Shown: positions 15,225 through 27,900 of the stretch, in pieces
Layout of the letters: each line of letters starts with the position of its first letter
Position numbering within the stretch: position 1 is the first letter of the stretch
Origin: Albula goreensis
Taxonomy: Eukaryota; Chordata; Actinopteri; Albuliformes; Albulidae
Direction: 5' to 3'
Assembly (NCBI GenBank): GCA_022829145.1
Contig: CM040746.1
Location: forward strand, 16,594,290-16,658,289
DNA: 64,000 nt
The notes under the pieces: generated by a model
Seen by the model: the letters and a program-made list of their open reading frames with translations, nothing else
The model's database searches: none
Told to the model about the DNA's origin: nothing
Made by a program: the position numbers and the translations under genes

Positions 15225-16010
15225 CTTGCAATAGGAAGGGTTAGGGTACAGCTCTCACAAAAAGGCTTGTAAGGCATGACTATTAACCAATAAGGAGTTG
15301 GGCTGCCTTTTGCCTTCGGAAGAGCCTCAGTCCTGAATTTTTCATGGACTATTGTTTTGACAACTGCTTATAGAAGTACATTTGACCACTCCACAACTGG
15401 GAATATTTACAATTGAGAGATGAATCTGATGAAGATGGTGGAAATCTACTCTTCACTACGTACCAGATCTTCCTATAAAGGGATAGTGATGCTTAGATCT
15501 TGTGACTGGGGAACCCATAAAAGGCACTTGATTTATTCCTTTGCAACATAAGGTCCTCTTGGTCACCTGGCATTGGATTCCTTGGCCATAATTCTACCAT
15601 TCAGAGTAATAATCTGACCCAGTGATTTCCATGATGGCTGCCCAAACTATCACAGATCCACCACTATTTGAGAAATAAACTGCAAACACTGCTTTAACGG
15701 TTTCCATTACCTTTCTCCAAGCTTAAAACCAGATATGGAAAATTAAAAGAAAAATTACCAGACACATTTTTCCTTTCACTGCTCAGAGGTTTAGGTTTTG
15801 TGCTCATTACACCAAGTTATGCATTGTTGTTTTGTGATCCAAATCACAGGCCAAAAGCTGATGATATTCAGTTTCATTGGGAGTGTGATGGATTCAGTTC
15901 TGTGGTAATTTCTGAGACAGTTGTCTTGTGGTCTTTAGCAACTATCGTGTTAAGTGTTCATGTATCCTAGTCAGTGAGCTTCAACTTAAGACTGTACCTC
16001 CTTCCTGATT
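15225..16010 (-). pseudogene. Degenerate Tc1/mariner-type transposase fossil
   Basis: The minus strand carries, in the expected order but in broken frames, pieces typical of fish Tc1-like transposases. There is a TSEQ-stop-KEKCVW segment at about 15750-15800 where the Trp-Ser-Asp-Glu-Ser motif with the first catalytic Asp should be. GGSVIVWAAI follows at about 15620-15655. A piece matching the usual G-x-IITLNGRIMAKE comes next at about 15585-15615. Near 15270-15310 KAKGSPTPYW is seen, the usual C-terminal end. Stops and frameshifts interrupt every segment and the SDE motif is lost, so it is inactive. Terminal repeats were not identified, so the ends are approximate. It lies antisense within ablim3 intron 1. 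Confidence 0.8.
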
Positions 16011-16854
16011 CACTTTTTATTTGACATATTCCATCATTATTTTCAGTAATGTACCACTTCTTAAATCAAATCACTGTATTGTTTCTTTGACTGATGCACC
16101 TGCAGTTTGGGCACAGACTACTTGACTTCTTACAGAATATTTTAGATCTATTTTATTTCTTTAGAAACTCACATATTAAAGTTTTAAAATGTCTTTCACA
16201 GCAGAAACACATCGGCCATTAGCATTGGCATAATTATGAAACATGTCTCTTTTTTAATGTCTTTCATATAAACGCCTTTAATAACTCCTTTGAAATTCCT
16301 TTTGTATTGTATTGAGATGTGGTTACATAATGGACAAAATTTCTTCATTTAGTGTTTCAATTACTTTGCATTCCCCCTGTGCACACACACATACACACAC
16401 ATGAACATATACATGAACATAAACATACACACAGGAGGTTGACAGAATTTTTTTTTCTGAGCTCACACCCTACAGCTGAGTCTGTGGTGTGTGCCGCTGA
16501 AGCTTTGAGGCTGAATAGTTTCATTATCGCCATGGAAATGTTTGGAATTCTATTGTGAGATGGTGGAATTCAGCACTCAGCTGATGGGTTACAGCCTGAC
16601 CCCCTGCGTGTGTGGCTGTCAGGGCACCACGTGGCTCCCTGTGCCATGCAGAGGTGCTGCTATCAGCTCCATTATGACCCTGAATTTTAATGCATTTGAA
16701 ATGCATTTTAAAAGCTATGGAAAAGACAAGAAAAACGCACCAAGCATTTAGCATACATGCCATCTACTTGGGTTTCACTTGGCACGGTGTACATCCACCC
16801 AAACCCTTTCCAGAGGTCTAGTTTTAAAAGCTCATTGCTTTTAATTATTTACCA

Positions 16855-16990
16855 GCTTAGCACATGCCTTATCTAGAGCGAATTACACAGCCTACATATT
16901 TTACATTTATACTGCTGAATACTTAGTGAAGTGATTCAGGTTGTGCATCTCCTTTAAGGGTACAACAGCGGGGCCCATCAAGGGTCCGCA
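16855..16990 (+). repeat. Old copy of a fish dispersed repeat
   Basis: The stretch CTTATCTAGAGCGAATTACACAG matches a decayed form of the common fish core TTATCCAGAGCGACTTACA. It is followed by TTTATACTGCTGAATACTTAGTGAAG...TTTAAGGGTACAACAGCGGGGCCC, the usual downstream part of the same family (TACTGAAGCAATT...AAGGGTACAACAGCAGTG in better copies, from memory). The same downstream part recurs at about 46290-46370 and the core at 50229-50275. The exact family name is not determined. Confidence 0.65.
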
Positions 16991-18110
16991 TCTGAGTTAA
17001 ATATTCTTTTCCAGAGAGCCTGAAAATACCCTTATTATTTAACCAGTTTATTAACCAGATATAAGATAACGTACAAAGAGAGATATTGAAGCTTAGCTAA
17101 ATGCAGGAAGGAGCCCATGGTTGGAAGTGCCAGACGATGCCAAACAGGACATGGTGCAGCATGACTGAAGCTGTGTTGAGGTGTAAGTTTCTTGTGTGAA
17201 GCAGAGATGCTGGCGCTGGCAGGACACCCATTTGAGAAGCAGAAAGTGCGGCTGAAGACAGATGGTTGGGTGGCATGGGTCACTGCGCTGCTCTGGGCAG
17301 AAAAGCCAATCACAGCCAGATCCCAAAAAATGAGCAGCGCTGTATGCTCATCTAATAAAAGAACACAAAATTATGTGGAGCAACTTCTGCCACTAATGTC
17401 ACACGGCCCGGCCGCAAGAACATCCAGCCCGATGATAATTATGTGTTATGGCTGGAGTTTCCGTTTCTTTGGAGCCTGTTCATCAAACTAATTTACCTTC
17501 ATAATGATAATGGAATCAAATTCAAATAACATCAATCAGCCACAAACAGGCCCAGCACACATTGCCACTAGCTGCGTTGAACAAAGGAAAAATGAATGTC
17601 AAATCAATGTTAATTTACACTTTATAAGAAAGCCATACATGAAGATTTACTCAATTAACATGGTGCGTGGACAGTATACAACGCTCAGTGTGGCGCTGAC
17701 AAGGAGAATATGGAGCTGCATTAAAATGCAGAGGTGGTCTAACCAGCGACCTCACTGCCACCTCCCAGCTGACGGTCATTACTCCATTAAGCGCCTGACG
17801 TGAATTCCGAAACGCGCTTATCAATTTCCAGCAGACGTACGCTGCGCTTTGCACTCAGTCCATGCCATCAGACTTCAGGGCAACTGAATCAAGTGGAGCA
17901 GTCACTCGTGCAATGCAATCTCTCACAGCCTATTGGGCACAATGGCCCAGAAGCCAAAGAAATGCAATTACAGAGGTCCAATTACTGTTTGATTCCTGTG
18001 TCTTCTGTCCTTCATTCATCCCTAGATCTCTCATGGTCGCAATGCTAGCAGTCCATTTGAAAAAACAGCAATACGGCGCTTTCTCATTGCTGTTCACACA
18101 GGCTTATGTG

Positions 18111-18114
<4 letters not shown>

Positions 18115-18150
<36 letters not shown>

Positions 18151-18158
18151 TACATACA
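18115..18158 (+). repeat. (CA)n/(TACA)n microsatellite
   Basis: Sixteen CA dinucleotides to 18146 followed by TACA tetramers. Confidence 0.97.
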
Positions 18159-18173
18159 AACATGTAGGCACAC

Positions 18174-18210
18174 ACATTCATGGGCACAATATGAAGATGC
18201 CCATGAATGT
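18174..18210. repeat. 13-bp perfect inverted repeat, 11-nt loop
   Basis: ACATTCATGGGCA at 18174-18186 is the exact reverse complement of TGCCCATGAATGT at 18198-18210. The hairpin is too short for a typical microRNA precursor and sits right after a CA microsatellite. Confidence 0.85.
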
Positions 18211-21200
18211 ATGAACAAATAAAGACAACCATTAATATTGCCTTTGTCTATAATGTGCAGCTGACCTGTAGCTGACCTATTAAACATCGGATGACAGTAT
18301 CTTGTCAATCACTGTCTGCAGGAAGGATTTTTAATCCAAAGAGAAAACAATGTGGCTGGATATATCTGTTTGGCATTCACTCGGTTATGTAACAGTGCAA
18401 TAGCCTGTATTATTGCTTTTGAATGACACCCTGATCCAGGAACAGTTCAGGCAAGGTTCCTTGGGTCTAGGGAACTGGAACTATGGGTGCATGCTGCATG
18501 GGAAGCAGTGACCTGGCCATCGATCCCCAGTTCTGCCCTTCCAGCACTCAGATGTCCTCTGCTGTGACATCCACAGTGTCTCCTGGTTGTTGAGCGTTTT
18601 GCTGGAATTGCTGTTGTGACCTGTGGCATATACAATTGTGCACCTTTAGCAAACATCTTGTGTGGTCTGTTTTGCACTATATATTTTTTTCTTGGTGTTG
18701 AGTCCTAATCCAGTGCTTGATGAACATGAAAATAGACCTGTACATTTCAGATGGACTTCTGCTTACCATACAGTACACCTTTTGTGCATCATAATCATAA
18801 TAAGAGATGGAGAGAAAGAGAGTGAGAGAGAGAGGAAGATAAAGAAAGGGAGAAAGAGAGAGGGGAAGGCCTGGGTTCACGGCTCACATAGAATCGCAGA
18901 CTAAGGGCTTTAACAGAGAATGCCTGCTTTGGCTGTGTGCCACCACACCACCAGGTTTATAACAGAAAAAAAAGCAGTGTGTGTGAGAGATGGAGAGATA
19001 CAGAAAGAAGGAGAAAGAGCCAGAGTGAGGGAGAGCTGTAGTGGAATAGAGGGGAAAACAAAGGGAACTTCTGGTAGGCATGGTGGAAGTGAAAGCGAGA
19101 AAAAGACAGAGAGAGTGAGTGAGAGAAACATGGAAGTAATCCAAGTGCTATGGTTCCCTGCGGCAGCGCTTTGTTCTGATTCAGATACAACAGGACCAGA
19201 GGATCAGGGGCACCTGGTAAACATGGCCCTCACCCACACCTCACCTACGCCAGGGCTTCGGGGCAGCAGGCTGTGTGCGCTACAGCATGGGGGAGATGAG
19301 GATCTGGCCAGTGGTTTGTGTTCCCATCCCAGCCTGTTTCTGCCTGCAGCTGCCCATTGCTGCCCACATTAATCTTTATCTGCAATTTCCTACAACTCAA
19401 TGTGCCTGCATCCACCTATGTGACCAATGACTGTTTGTGTTTTACTGTGACTTTCTATGTGTGCTTGTTACTGTCTGTTTGTAACTGTAACTGTCTCCTG
19501 TCCCTGTTGTAGTCCTCTGGCTTCTGTGTGTGTAGCTGCCTGTGAGCCTCTGCTATATCTCTGCAGATCAGTGTAGGCCAAATGTATGAACTGTGTTTTT
19601 ACATTCCCTCTCAAGACAGTAGTAAATATTTAGAGATGTATAAATGACTATTACATGACTGCTTTGCTCAGCTGCAAGGGAAGAACATCTCTCAGCTAAA
19701 TGCTGTTTGCTGCTATAATGAGGACTGTGACAAAAGGGTCAAAGGTCACATGGTCTGTCATTCTGTTGACAGATAAGCTGGTGAGATGAGCGGCTTCTGA
19801 GTGTCCAGTTTAGAAAGGTCAAGGTGTTTGCTCCACAGAATGGAGTCGACAGACCCAACAGTGACATTGCACCACATCACTGTTCAATGGTTCTCAATGG
19901 TTCACTTATCAGATAAAAGGAAAATCACTTACCAAGGCTGATGGGAAGAATGTTCAGTTTTGTTGTTGTTTCTTGCACAGCTGATGCAAACAAATTGCTG
20001 GAGCCCAATCAACCAGAGAAGCTGTTTTTGGGAACTTGTGATGCTTCAGCCAATTTGAGCGTTGCCCTGAAGATTGTCAGTGAGAAGTCAGTGAATGTGA
20101 GGAGTGACACTTTAAAGATTTAACGCCAGAATTTGGGGGTGTGTCACTACACCAAAACAGTGTTTTAGTAGGATAAACCAGTCGGCTGTGCCTGCCCGCT
20201 TCTCAATACACAGATGTTCCACAGCCTCAGACAGGTTTTTCTCAGTGAATGTCCAGCTTCCATATCCTCTCACTGTAGTGCTTTAAATCCATAAACTGCC
20301 TGACTGCACCGCCAGTCCCACATCGCTTTTTACACTGATGTTGGTATACTCCTTTACCTCTCCTGCTGGATGTTTGCAAGGTTTCCGTTTAGGGATAAAA
20401 GAGGTTGAATACAGGGAGTTAGGGGAGAGGTTTCCTGAAGCCATCTGTTTAGCACTCATTTTTCAATTCCCCCTTTTTAAAAGAAAGATGTCACAAACTT
20501 CCTCTTGAAGATATCTTGCAAATCAATAATGCCAGTAGTTTAGGTCTGCATTTCTGCCTGACTTATATTCTCCAGAAAGGCATCTATTCTACTCAGACCT
20601 CTCAACTTTTAATCCAGTCTTGTATCATATGTTCCAACCATTTTATGAATAGATGGAAATAATGGAATAATGTTCTCTTCATGCCATCTGTTTTACAAAA
20701 TTGCCTTTACTCAAAATTTCTTTTGAAGTCAGGCAATTGGGCAGCTATTTGATGTCAATGAAACCTTTTAGTAAGAGAATATGGGTGATTAATTTTGTGT
20801 ATCCTTATTAGGTATCAGGTTTGATATCAAAGTCAATATACCACAATAATTATATGTGGAAAAAGGTTTATTAAAGAACAACTCCCATTTGAAGGGGGTA
20901 GATGAAGGGGTTTTATGTATCTTCTATTGCTTTTGTAATAAAGATATTGCTTGAATCAACATTATCATTAGTGTGTTTTTATAAGCCCTTGTTAAAAGAT
21001 CATGGCATACTCTCATAGTCCAATTTTTCTCAATCGCCCACCTTAAAATGCAGTTGTGGAGCTTATAATTTCTTCATTTTGTTTCAGTGGTCTCTTTGGT
21101 ATTTGCCATAGTTTCAGTCATCCCTCTGAGTGAGCTGCACTGTCAATGTATTGGAAAGGCTAACATCAGTCTCCTATCACCCTCCCATCAACCCCCACCT

Positions 21201-21337
21201 TCCAAAACCCCCACCTCCTCGAGTTACGCCACTCACATGCTCTGTAGCACTCTCAATTTTCCCATAATGCTGCTGAGTGCCGTTATGTAAGCTCAGCATC
21301 TGTAGAGTGCAGACTGTGAGGCTCCAAGGGTGTTTAT

Positions 21338-21655
21338 GAACCATACAGATACCCCCCTCTCTCCTCTGCCATCACCCCTCTCCCTCACCTATCTGCTCCA
21401 ATCCTCTGTTTGGCCCTTGTCCTGCCCATTTCTCTTTCCTCCCTCTCTTTTATTTCTCCTCTTTTTACTATTTACATTTTTCTCTTCCTCTGTGTCTCCC
21501 TATTTGTCTTCATCTCCTTCCTTCTCCTCTCTTTTCGTCTCTCCTCCCTCCACTTCTCCTATGTTTAATCCTCCCCAGCTTCTCTCTCTCTCTGCCCCTC
21601 CCTTTGTTCCCCTTAGTTCCCTCCTCTTTTTTCTCCTCTTCTCTCTGACTGTGTG
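21338..21655 (+). repeat. CT-rich (polypyrimidine) block, about 320 bp
   Basis: Strongly asymmetric pyrimidine-rich sequence (CCCTCTCTCCTCTG..., TTTCTCTTCCTCTG..., CTCTCTCTCTGCCCCTCCC). It explains the Ser/Leu/Phe/Pro-rich 133-codon open frame across it, which I do not regard as a gene. Confidence 0.85.
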
Positions 21656-22616
21656 CCAATCAGACCCGACCTCCTGGAGTAGTGGATGGATAGATTACGA
21701 GTCTCTTGTTTTAACTGACTGCGATCAATAAACATTTAGACATGCTGAATCAAAAACTTGGGCTTGAAATAAGAAGGCCTTCCTGTCTGCCCAGACACAT
21801 GAATGAGTTGGCCTGGAAACTTTTCCATCTTCATATCTATTTCTGACATCATATACTAACCGTATCATACATGATGTACCCACTTAGTTATGGCCAGAGT
21901 ACTGGATTAGTGAAGTAATGCAGTTATGAATTCTGGCTCCAAAGTCAGAACACATTTGTACTAGTGCAACATGCTTGCAAATTTTCCCCAGAAAATTTTT
22001 GTTTTTGTCAGACTTAAATTAGGCAGTGATAGCATTAAATATGTTTGTGTGCATGTGTGTATGTGTATGTTGTGTGTGTGTCAGTGTGTTTGTGTGTAGT
22101 AATTCATGAATTTATTGATTGTACCAATATCATCTAAGAGATCATCTAAGTGTGTTAAAACACGGTAACAGTAAAACACTGTTGGTTTTAATGTAATGTC
22201 TACTTTCTGGTTAAAGAACACATCACTTTTTTGTTTCTGTGTTATGTACTGAGGTTATGTACACTGTTTTGTGGTAGATACCTAATACATTTCAGTTTTT
22301 CCCCATTTTTTTATTCTGATCCATATTGTATTGTTACTCGTGATTTGAGATAACTGTCGTATCTTGAGGAACATTCCAATACAAAGCCATAGTTTGCTGA
22401 ATGTCTGTTGGAGTTGCTGTCTTATCTGGTCCTGGTATGAGGATGGTAGCCACTGGAGAGCATAACGCTTGTTTTGCATTTCACAGTTGGCCCTCCAGGG
22501 GTATGCAGGGTTTTGGAATAAAAATTTAACTGTTTCAGAGATTACACCATCCCCAGCCCACTGTGTTTCCCATGATGCTCAGCAGCAGACCTAGTTCCTC
22601 CAGCTCATTAATCCTT

Positions 22617-22660
22617 TGTGTGTGTGTATGTGTGTGTGCGCGCGCGTGTGTGTGTGTGTG
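22617..22660 (+). repeat. TG tract with an internal (CG)4 run
   Basis: TGTGTGTATGTGTGTGTG leads into CGCGCGCG at 22639-22646 and then TGTGTGTGTGTG. Alternating purine-pyrimidine with a CG core is the sequence class that most readily adopts Z-DNA. Confidence 0.95.
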
Positions 22661-24426
22661 AGAGCGTGCACTCCAGGGAAATGTTTCCTCAACAACACAA
22701 TCTCTGTCTCCTGGTGGAACATCTTTTGTTCCATTCTTTACTCATTGTGACATTCACGTACCTAACAAACTGACCTCTGTAAGTTATAAGCATCTGTTAT
22801 CTGTTATTGTTGTACTCTCAGTTTGTCTTTGCACTGTCTTTCCAAGCCTTAGAATGATTGGAAGTGCATTGTGTAGAGTGAATTTTAGTATTTCAGTAGG
22901 GCTATCAAGTAATTATGATTTAATCATGGATAGCATCTCAAAACTTCAGTGATCAATTAGGATCAATGGCATATTTAAATGCAGGTTAAAATTACATTAA
23001 AATATTTGAATTATAGCATAATGCAGTTATAAGAGAGTGGTTGTAAAATAATTACAGGGAAGTCCTACATTTAAAATCTTGCTGTTCCTGCAAGCATGCA
23101 CTGTACTGGCTCTTAAAAGTCTTTTAAAGTCACAGGCTCAACATTGGAGCTAAAACAGGGTGTTTGTCACCTAATCCTTTTCATTGAGCCAGTTGCTTGG
23201 ACAATCTGGTCTGTGAATGCTATCAGGAGATATTGCTGTTATCCTCCTCTGTATAAAGAGTATTTCCAACACAGCCTTTTACACTGACATTTTTTATTTC
23301 TAGGTGACAGCTTAAACTTGATGTACTTTATCATTTCAATAGTAATTTTCACAGAGATTACATACAATTTTTGTCCTTCTCAATGTTCGAAAGAGATTAA
23401 AATGGAAACAACCCTTGATAAATCCATCTTCCTCTACACCACATGTGTGTGTGTCTGTGGTTTGCCACTTGTGTTTAAAAGTACAAGTGCACAGAGGGCT
23501 CAAAATAGAGAAATGCTATTAATTGCATTAAAATATTAATGTGTTGTTCCTTTGAAACAAATCAAATGCGTGAAAGCACCATCACTGACAGCCCTCATTT
23601 TCAGTCAGTGTGAAATATCCACTTGAGTGGCTACAGGGCTTTTAATGGCTCCTGTATTGTGTGAAAGGGGATTGCTGGCATTCAGAGATACCGTGATTTC
23701 TTTTTTTTCCAGGCCAGTGGGGTGTAATGGGGTGATTTTGGTGTTACAGAATGATATTGGTCAAACATAATAATCTTGATATTGTGGTGAACAAACAAAG
23801 AAAGAGAGAAACAGAGACAGAGAGAAACAGAGAAATGAATGGGGAAGAGGTACGTCCCACTTTAGACAGGGCTCTGCCTCTGTCTCTACCAAGAGAGGCT
23901 GCCAGTGGACATTCTCCAAACCACAAGAACCCTTGGACCTTATCACTTATTGATGTGGTTTAAGCAATGTGGCTGACAGGCTGGTGATAAGGAAGTGAGG
24001 GATGGAACCAGAGTGTTGGTTCAGCCGCAGAGAGAAGCAGAAAGGGTGAGATAGTCTAGAGCACAAGACCAGTCCCTTTTTTCTCCTCTGTCTTAACCAT
24101 GGACTCCTGCCCTTCTTCCTGGAGAGATTCTTTAGTAAGATTTAGAAATAATAAGCATTGTTCTTTGGTTGACGCATGGTATGGGAAGAGCGATTAAGGG
24201 TGCGTTGTAACATAAAGCTCCAGCAAAGGATCCCAGCCATGAGTGTAAAAACATTTCCCTCCCTGAAGATGCTGTAAAGGAGGTGTTCAAGTCCTGTCAT
24301 TGATCGTCCTTGCTCCCGCCGGACCCGAGAGCGGGCCCGGATGCGGAAATTGATTGAATGGCGGCTTTTGTCTAGGCATACGGAGGTGTCCTCTGCTGAA
24401 GTGCCCATTGGCCCAGCTGTCTCTCT

Positions 24427-24441
24427 CCCCCCCCCCCCCCC
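24427..24441 (+). repeat. C15 homopolymer
   Basis: Fifteen consecutive C followed by A and more C-rich sequence. The length may be subject to sequencing error. Confidence 0.95.
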
Positions 24442-24679
24442 ACCCCCTCCTCCCCTCCCCTGCCCTCAGATCGGTTCAGTTATTGCACAGCCCTGATCAG
24501 CTGCTCGTGTCATTGATGTCTGAGTCATGCTGTCTCCCAGTCGACCTGAGCATTTTAATCTTGTCTACTTAGAGCTCCACTTTCATCTCCACAACTCACC
24601 CTCCTATACGAATCATCATCATGTACAGTATTACATTATCAGCTCTCAGGATGTTTATGGCTTTGAAATCTTTAAGAGA

Positions 24680-24959
24680 AGTGTTTCTCAAACTCTTCTC
24701 CATTGAATATTGAAAGAATGGTGAAGGCTTCATTGATGAATTTAAACATTTACTTGCTAAACTGATTAAATGCACTTATTTGAAGTATATGTATAAACTT
24801 ACATTTGTCAGAGCAGTATCAGGAAGCAAACTAGTATACAGAGGTAAATACAGAAATAAACCAGCTAACAAAACATTAGTAATGCAATTTTAATAAAATT
24901 GCCTCTTTGTCCATAGACCACCAGGAGGTGTCTCCCAGACCACAGTTGTAGAACCACTG
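24680..24959. mobile_element. Possible non-autonomous hAT-like element
   Basis: The left end AGTGTTTCTCAAACT (24680-24694) and the reverse complement of the right end CAGTGGTTCTACAACTG (24943-24959) agree over about 15 positions and resemble the CAGTGGTTCTCAAACT termini of many hAT elements. The flanks show no clear 8-bp target duplication and the inside has no transposase, so the call is tentative. Confidence 0.35.
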
Positions 24960-27900
24960 AATAAAGTATGCTTGCCAGCTTTGAGCCTTAATTACAATTT
25001 GGGACAATTCCTTGGTAGGCCAAGATGCACAGTGTCCCAATAATGTCTGCTTCATTGATGAACACTACAATTTCATTTCTCTCTATGTCTAATGCCTCAG
25101 TGTCTCTGCGGAAGTGTTCAATGGAATGCTGTAGGACTGGAGCAATGGCTTATGTGAGGGAAGGTTCTGAAAGGTATGCTGCTCTTTCGAGGCTAAATCC
25201 AGACAGGCATCGGTCCTCTGGCAGAGAGGGCTCTCGATGAGGCGAGCCTTTTGGAGCGGTGATGGCAGGGATGATGGCAGCCAAGTAAGACAGAAGCTTC
25301 AGCCACTCAGTTCCGGAAGGAGCAACCCAGGCGCTGGCACTGTCACGGGCGCAGATGGCACAGAGCATACCAGTTGCCTGGTGCCACAGTGGCCGGAGAC
25401 GGCCACAAACAGTCACGGGTTATGTGTTTTTAACAGTGAAATCACTACACTCTTGTTTTGGCGGAAAGGCTAATGTCATATGCACTTCACTTTGTATTCA
25501 CAAGCACTTTTGTGTGTGATATATACAGACTGCTGGAAGGTACTTAAGTGAGATACCATCGTAGGCGGACCGACAGCTTGAGTGCTCAAGAGCCAGGGCC
25601 CCAGGTTTCATTCTGTTTTGACCTTGAAACGAGGTCGCTCCACCAATCATGTGGCTATCAGGGCCAATCTGACCCTGCTTTCCAGTCCAACCCCACTGCT
25701 GTTGTAAAGATGCTCATAAATCTCTGATGGATTGCACCCTCTCAGCGATCAGAGGTGACCCCTCCACACCAGTCCAATCCCAGCTGATTACAGTACTGCA
25801 TGTGAGCTACAGAAGCCCGCTTTGGTCCAGGGCTTTGATTAGATAACTCTGAAGACGAGATGGGAGGTTTTTTTCTTTCTATGGCTCCTGGAAACAAAGG
25901 CATGATTCTCTCATCTCTCCTCCCACGCCATCCGCATCCAAGAGGAGGAAAGTGGCCAAAACAAAAACTCCCAGGTGGCTGAGTGCATCAGTGTGTTATG
26001 TAAAGTGCACATTTATGTAAACTTGGACAGAACATAGAGCTGTGTCTCAAAGCAATATTACAATGCCAAGAAGATTTTCCCATTTTTTATATGTCTCAGT
26101 TAATATTGTTGTAATGCAAAATGGCAGTTAACATGGCCAGTTTAGATGATGGAGACATTTAAAAAGACATTCATCATGAATGTATTTGTGTGCCAGAGTT
26201 CTGGCGCTTATTTGCTTGCTTTTAAAAAAGGCTAACTCCTTATTGACTTTATGCAGCAAGGGGAAATGACATTATACAGACCAAAGAGACATAGTGAACA
26301 AGAAAGGTGAGAAATAAAAGTATAAAGGAGGGGGGAATCAGAGGGAGACTTTGCTGAAAAAGAGGGCAAACCTGAAGTTCACTGAATGAAGCAAAGTTTA
26401 CTCTTCTTGCTTCTGAGAAAAAGGGCAGGCAGGAAAATCCAGTGGTTTGTAATGCTTTGAGTTTTATTGCTCGGGGTGCATAAATCTGTCATGGACAGAA
26501 ATGTGTGAGAGGCCTGAGAACATCTTCAAGGCATTACACAACCGGGAACAGAATTACTGAGAAATTATGTCATCTGTGATCAAGGGACCAAATAACCAAT
26601 GGTGTCACTGGACAATAGACACCACCACCTAACAATACATGTGGAAAAGCAGCCTGGAAGAGACCCAGTAAATGATCTACAATAGATGCTTTACCTGCAC
26701 AGTAAAAATGGACAGCTCTGTGAAAGTATATGGCCAATATAAGCATATATTTCTCTGTCAAGTCATATTACATGCAATCAATATGCATTACACCGTATAT
26801 AGCAGATTCCCTTATTTCAACAAACAGTATGAAATAAACCCACATGCTTTCTGCATATACAGCACAAATTAAATGTCAAGGACTCATGTTACAGAACTGA
26901 TTCGGGAAAAAAATGGGTTCATCTTGCTAAGGCAGGCTTCATGCTCACTTTTATTCCCTGCAGTCTGCCATTAGAGCTTGGCCATACCAATGCTGACTGT
27001 GGCTGGCAGATGTGACAGATGCTTGGCAATAGGGTTGCCCAGAGACAGAGGGTTTTGGTTTGTAGGATTGTCCTAATCTCTCTGTGTAAGAGCAACTCCT
27101 CCAGCTAATGTAGAGCCAGTATTCTACTTTTGCTAGCTATGTATGAGGTGATATGCTACAATAAAATGGCTCCTCAGATCAGCCGGTAGACTGCAGAGCC
27201 AAAAGAGGCAACGGCTGCCGGCTGCCAGCACACACTCTGCAGAAGAGCTTGTGCTTGTCTGAACTCTCTTATCGACAGAGGATGCAACGATGAGCCAGGC
27301 TTAAGAATATAATTAGGCATTGTGTGGAAAAAGGTAAAAGAACCTGCTGCGGGAAAACAACAGCTGACAATATTTTGATTTAGCTACACAAAACCTTGAA
27401 AAAAACAGAACTTTGTGCTGATATAGGTATAGAATATGACCCACCCACTCATAGCCTGGCTGGTAACTTACCTTACATCTCTAAAGCAGTCTGCCTTTAA
27501 AGTGCCCTAAATCCTTTATGAACACTTCCAGCATATTCCCTGAGAAACTACATTGGGCGTTGCTGCTATGTCCAGATTGTTGTATAATGGTTTCTGGCCC
27601 GTTCCACACATTTTTGGAAAAACACGATGGATGCATAAAGTGACCAGATGCTGTGTTACTGTGGATTATTACTAGCATTACTGTCAAATTTTCACTGATG
27701 TCAGACAGCAGGCCTTTGTCAAGGCCTCCACAAAAAATCTACAAGCAGAGCAGTTTAAAAGTTTGCAAGGCATTGCAATATATATACGCAAAATACTTTG
27801 GACAAACTGTGATGTTTGGCCCTTGTTTGAGTCGGTTAGCAGGTAGCTATGGGGGCAACCTCCCCTTGTTGCCATTGGTGGGTGGGAGAATATGGATGGA

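Noticed and set aside
21330..21731. 133-codon Ser/Leu/Pro/Phe-rich frame
   Set aside because: It is the translation of a CT-rich simple-sequence block.
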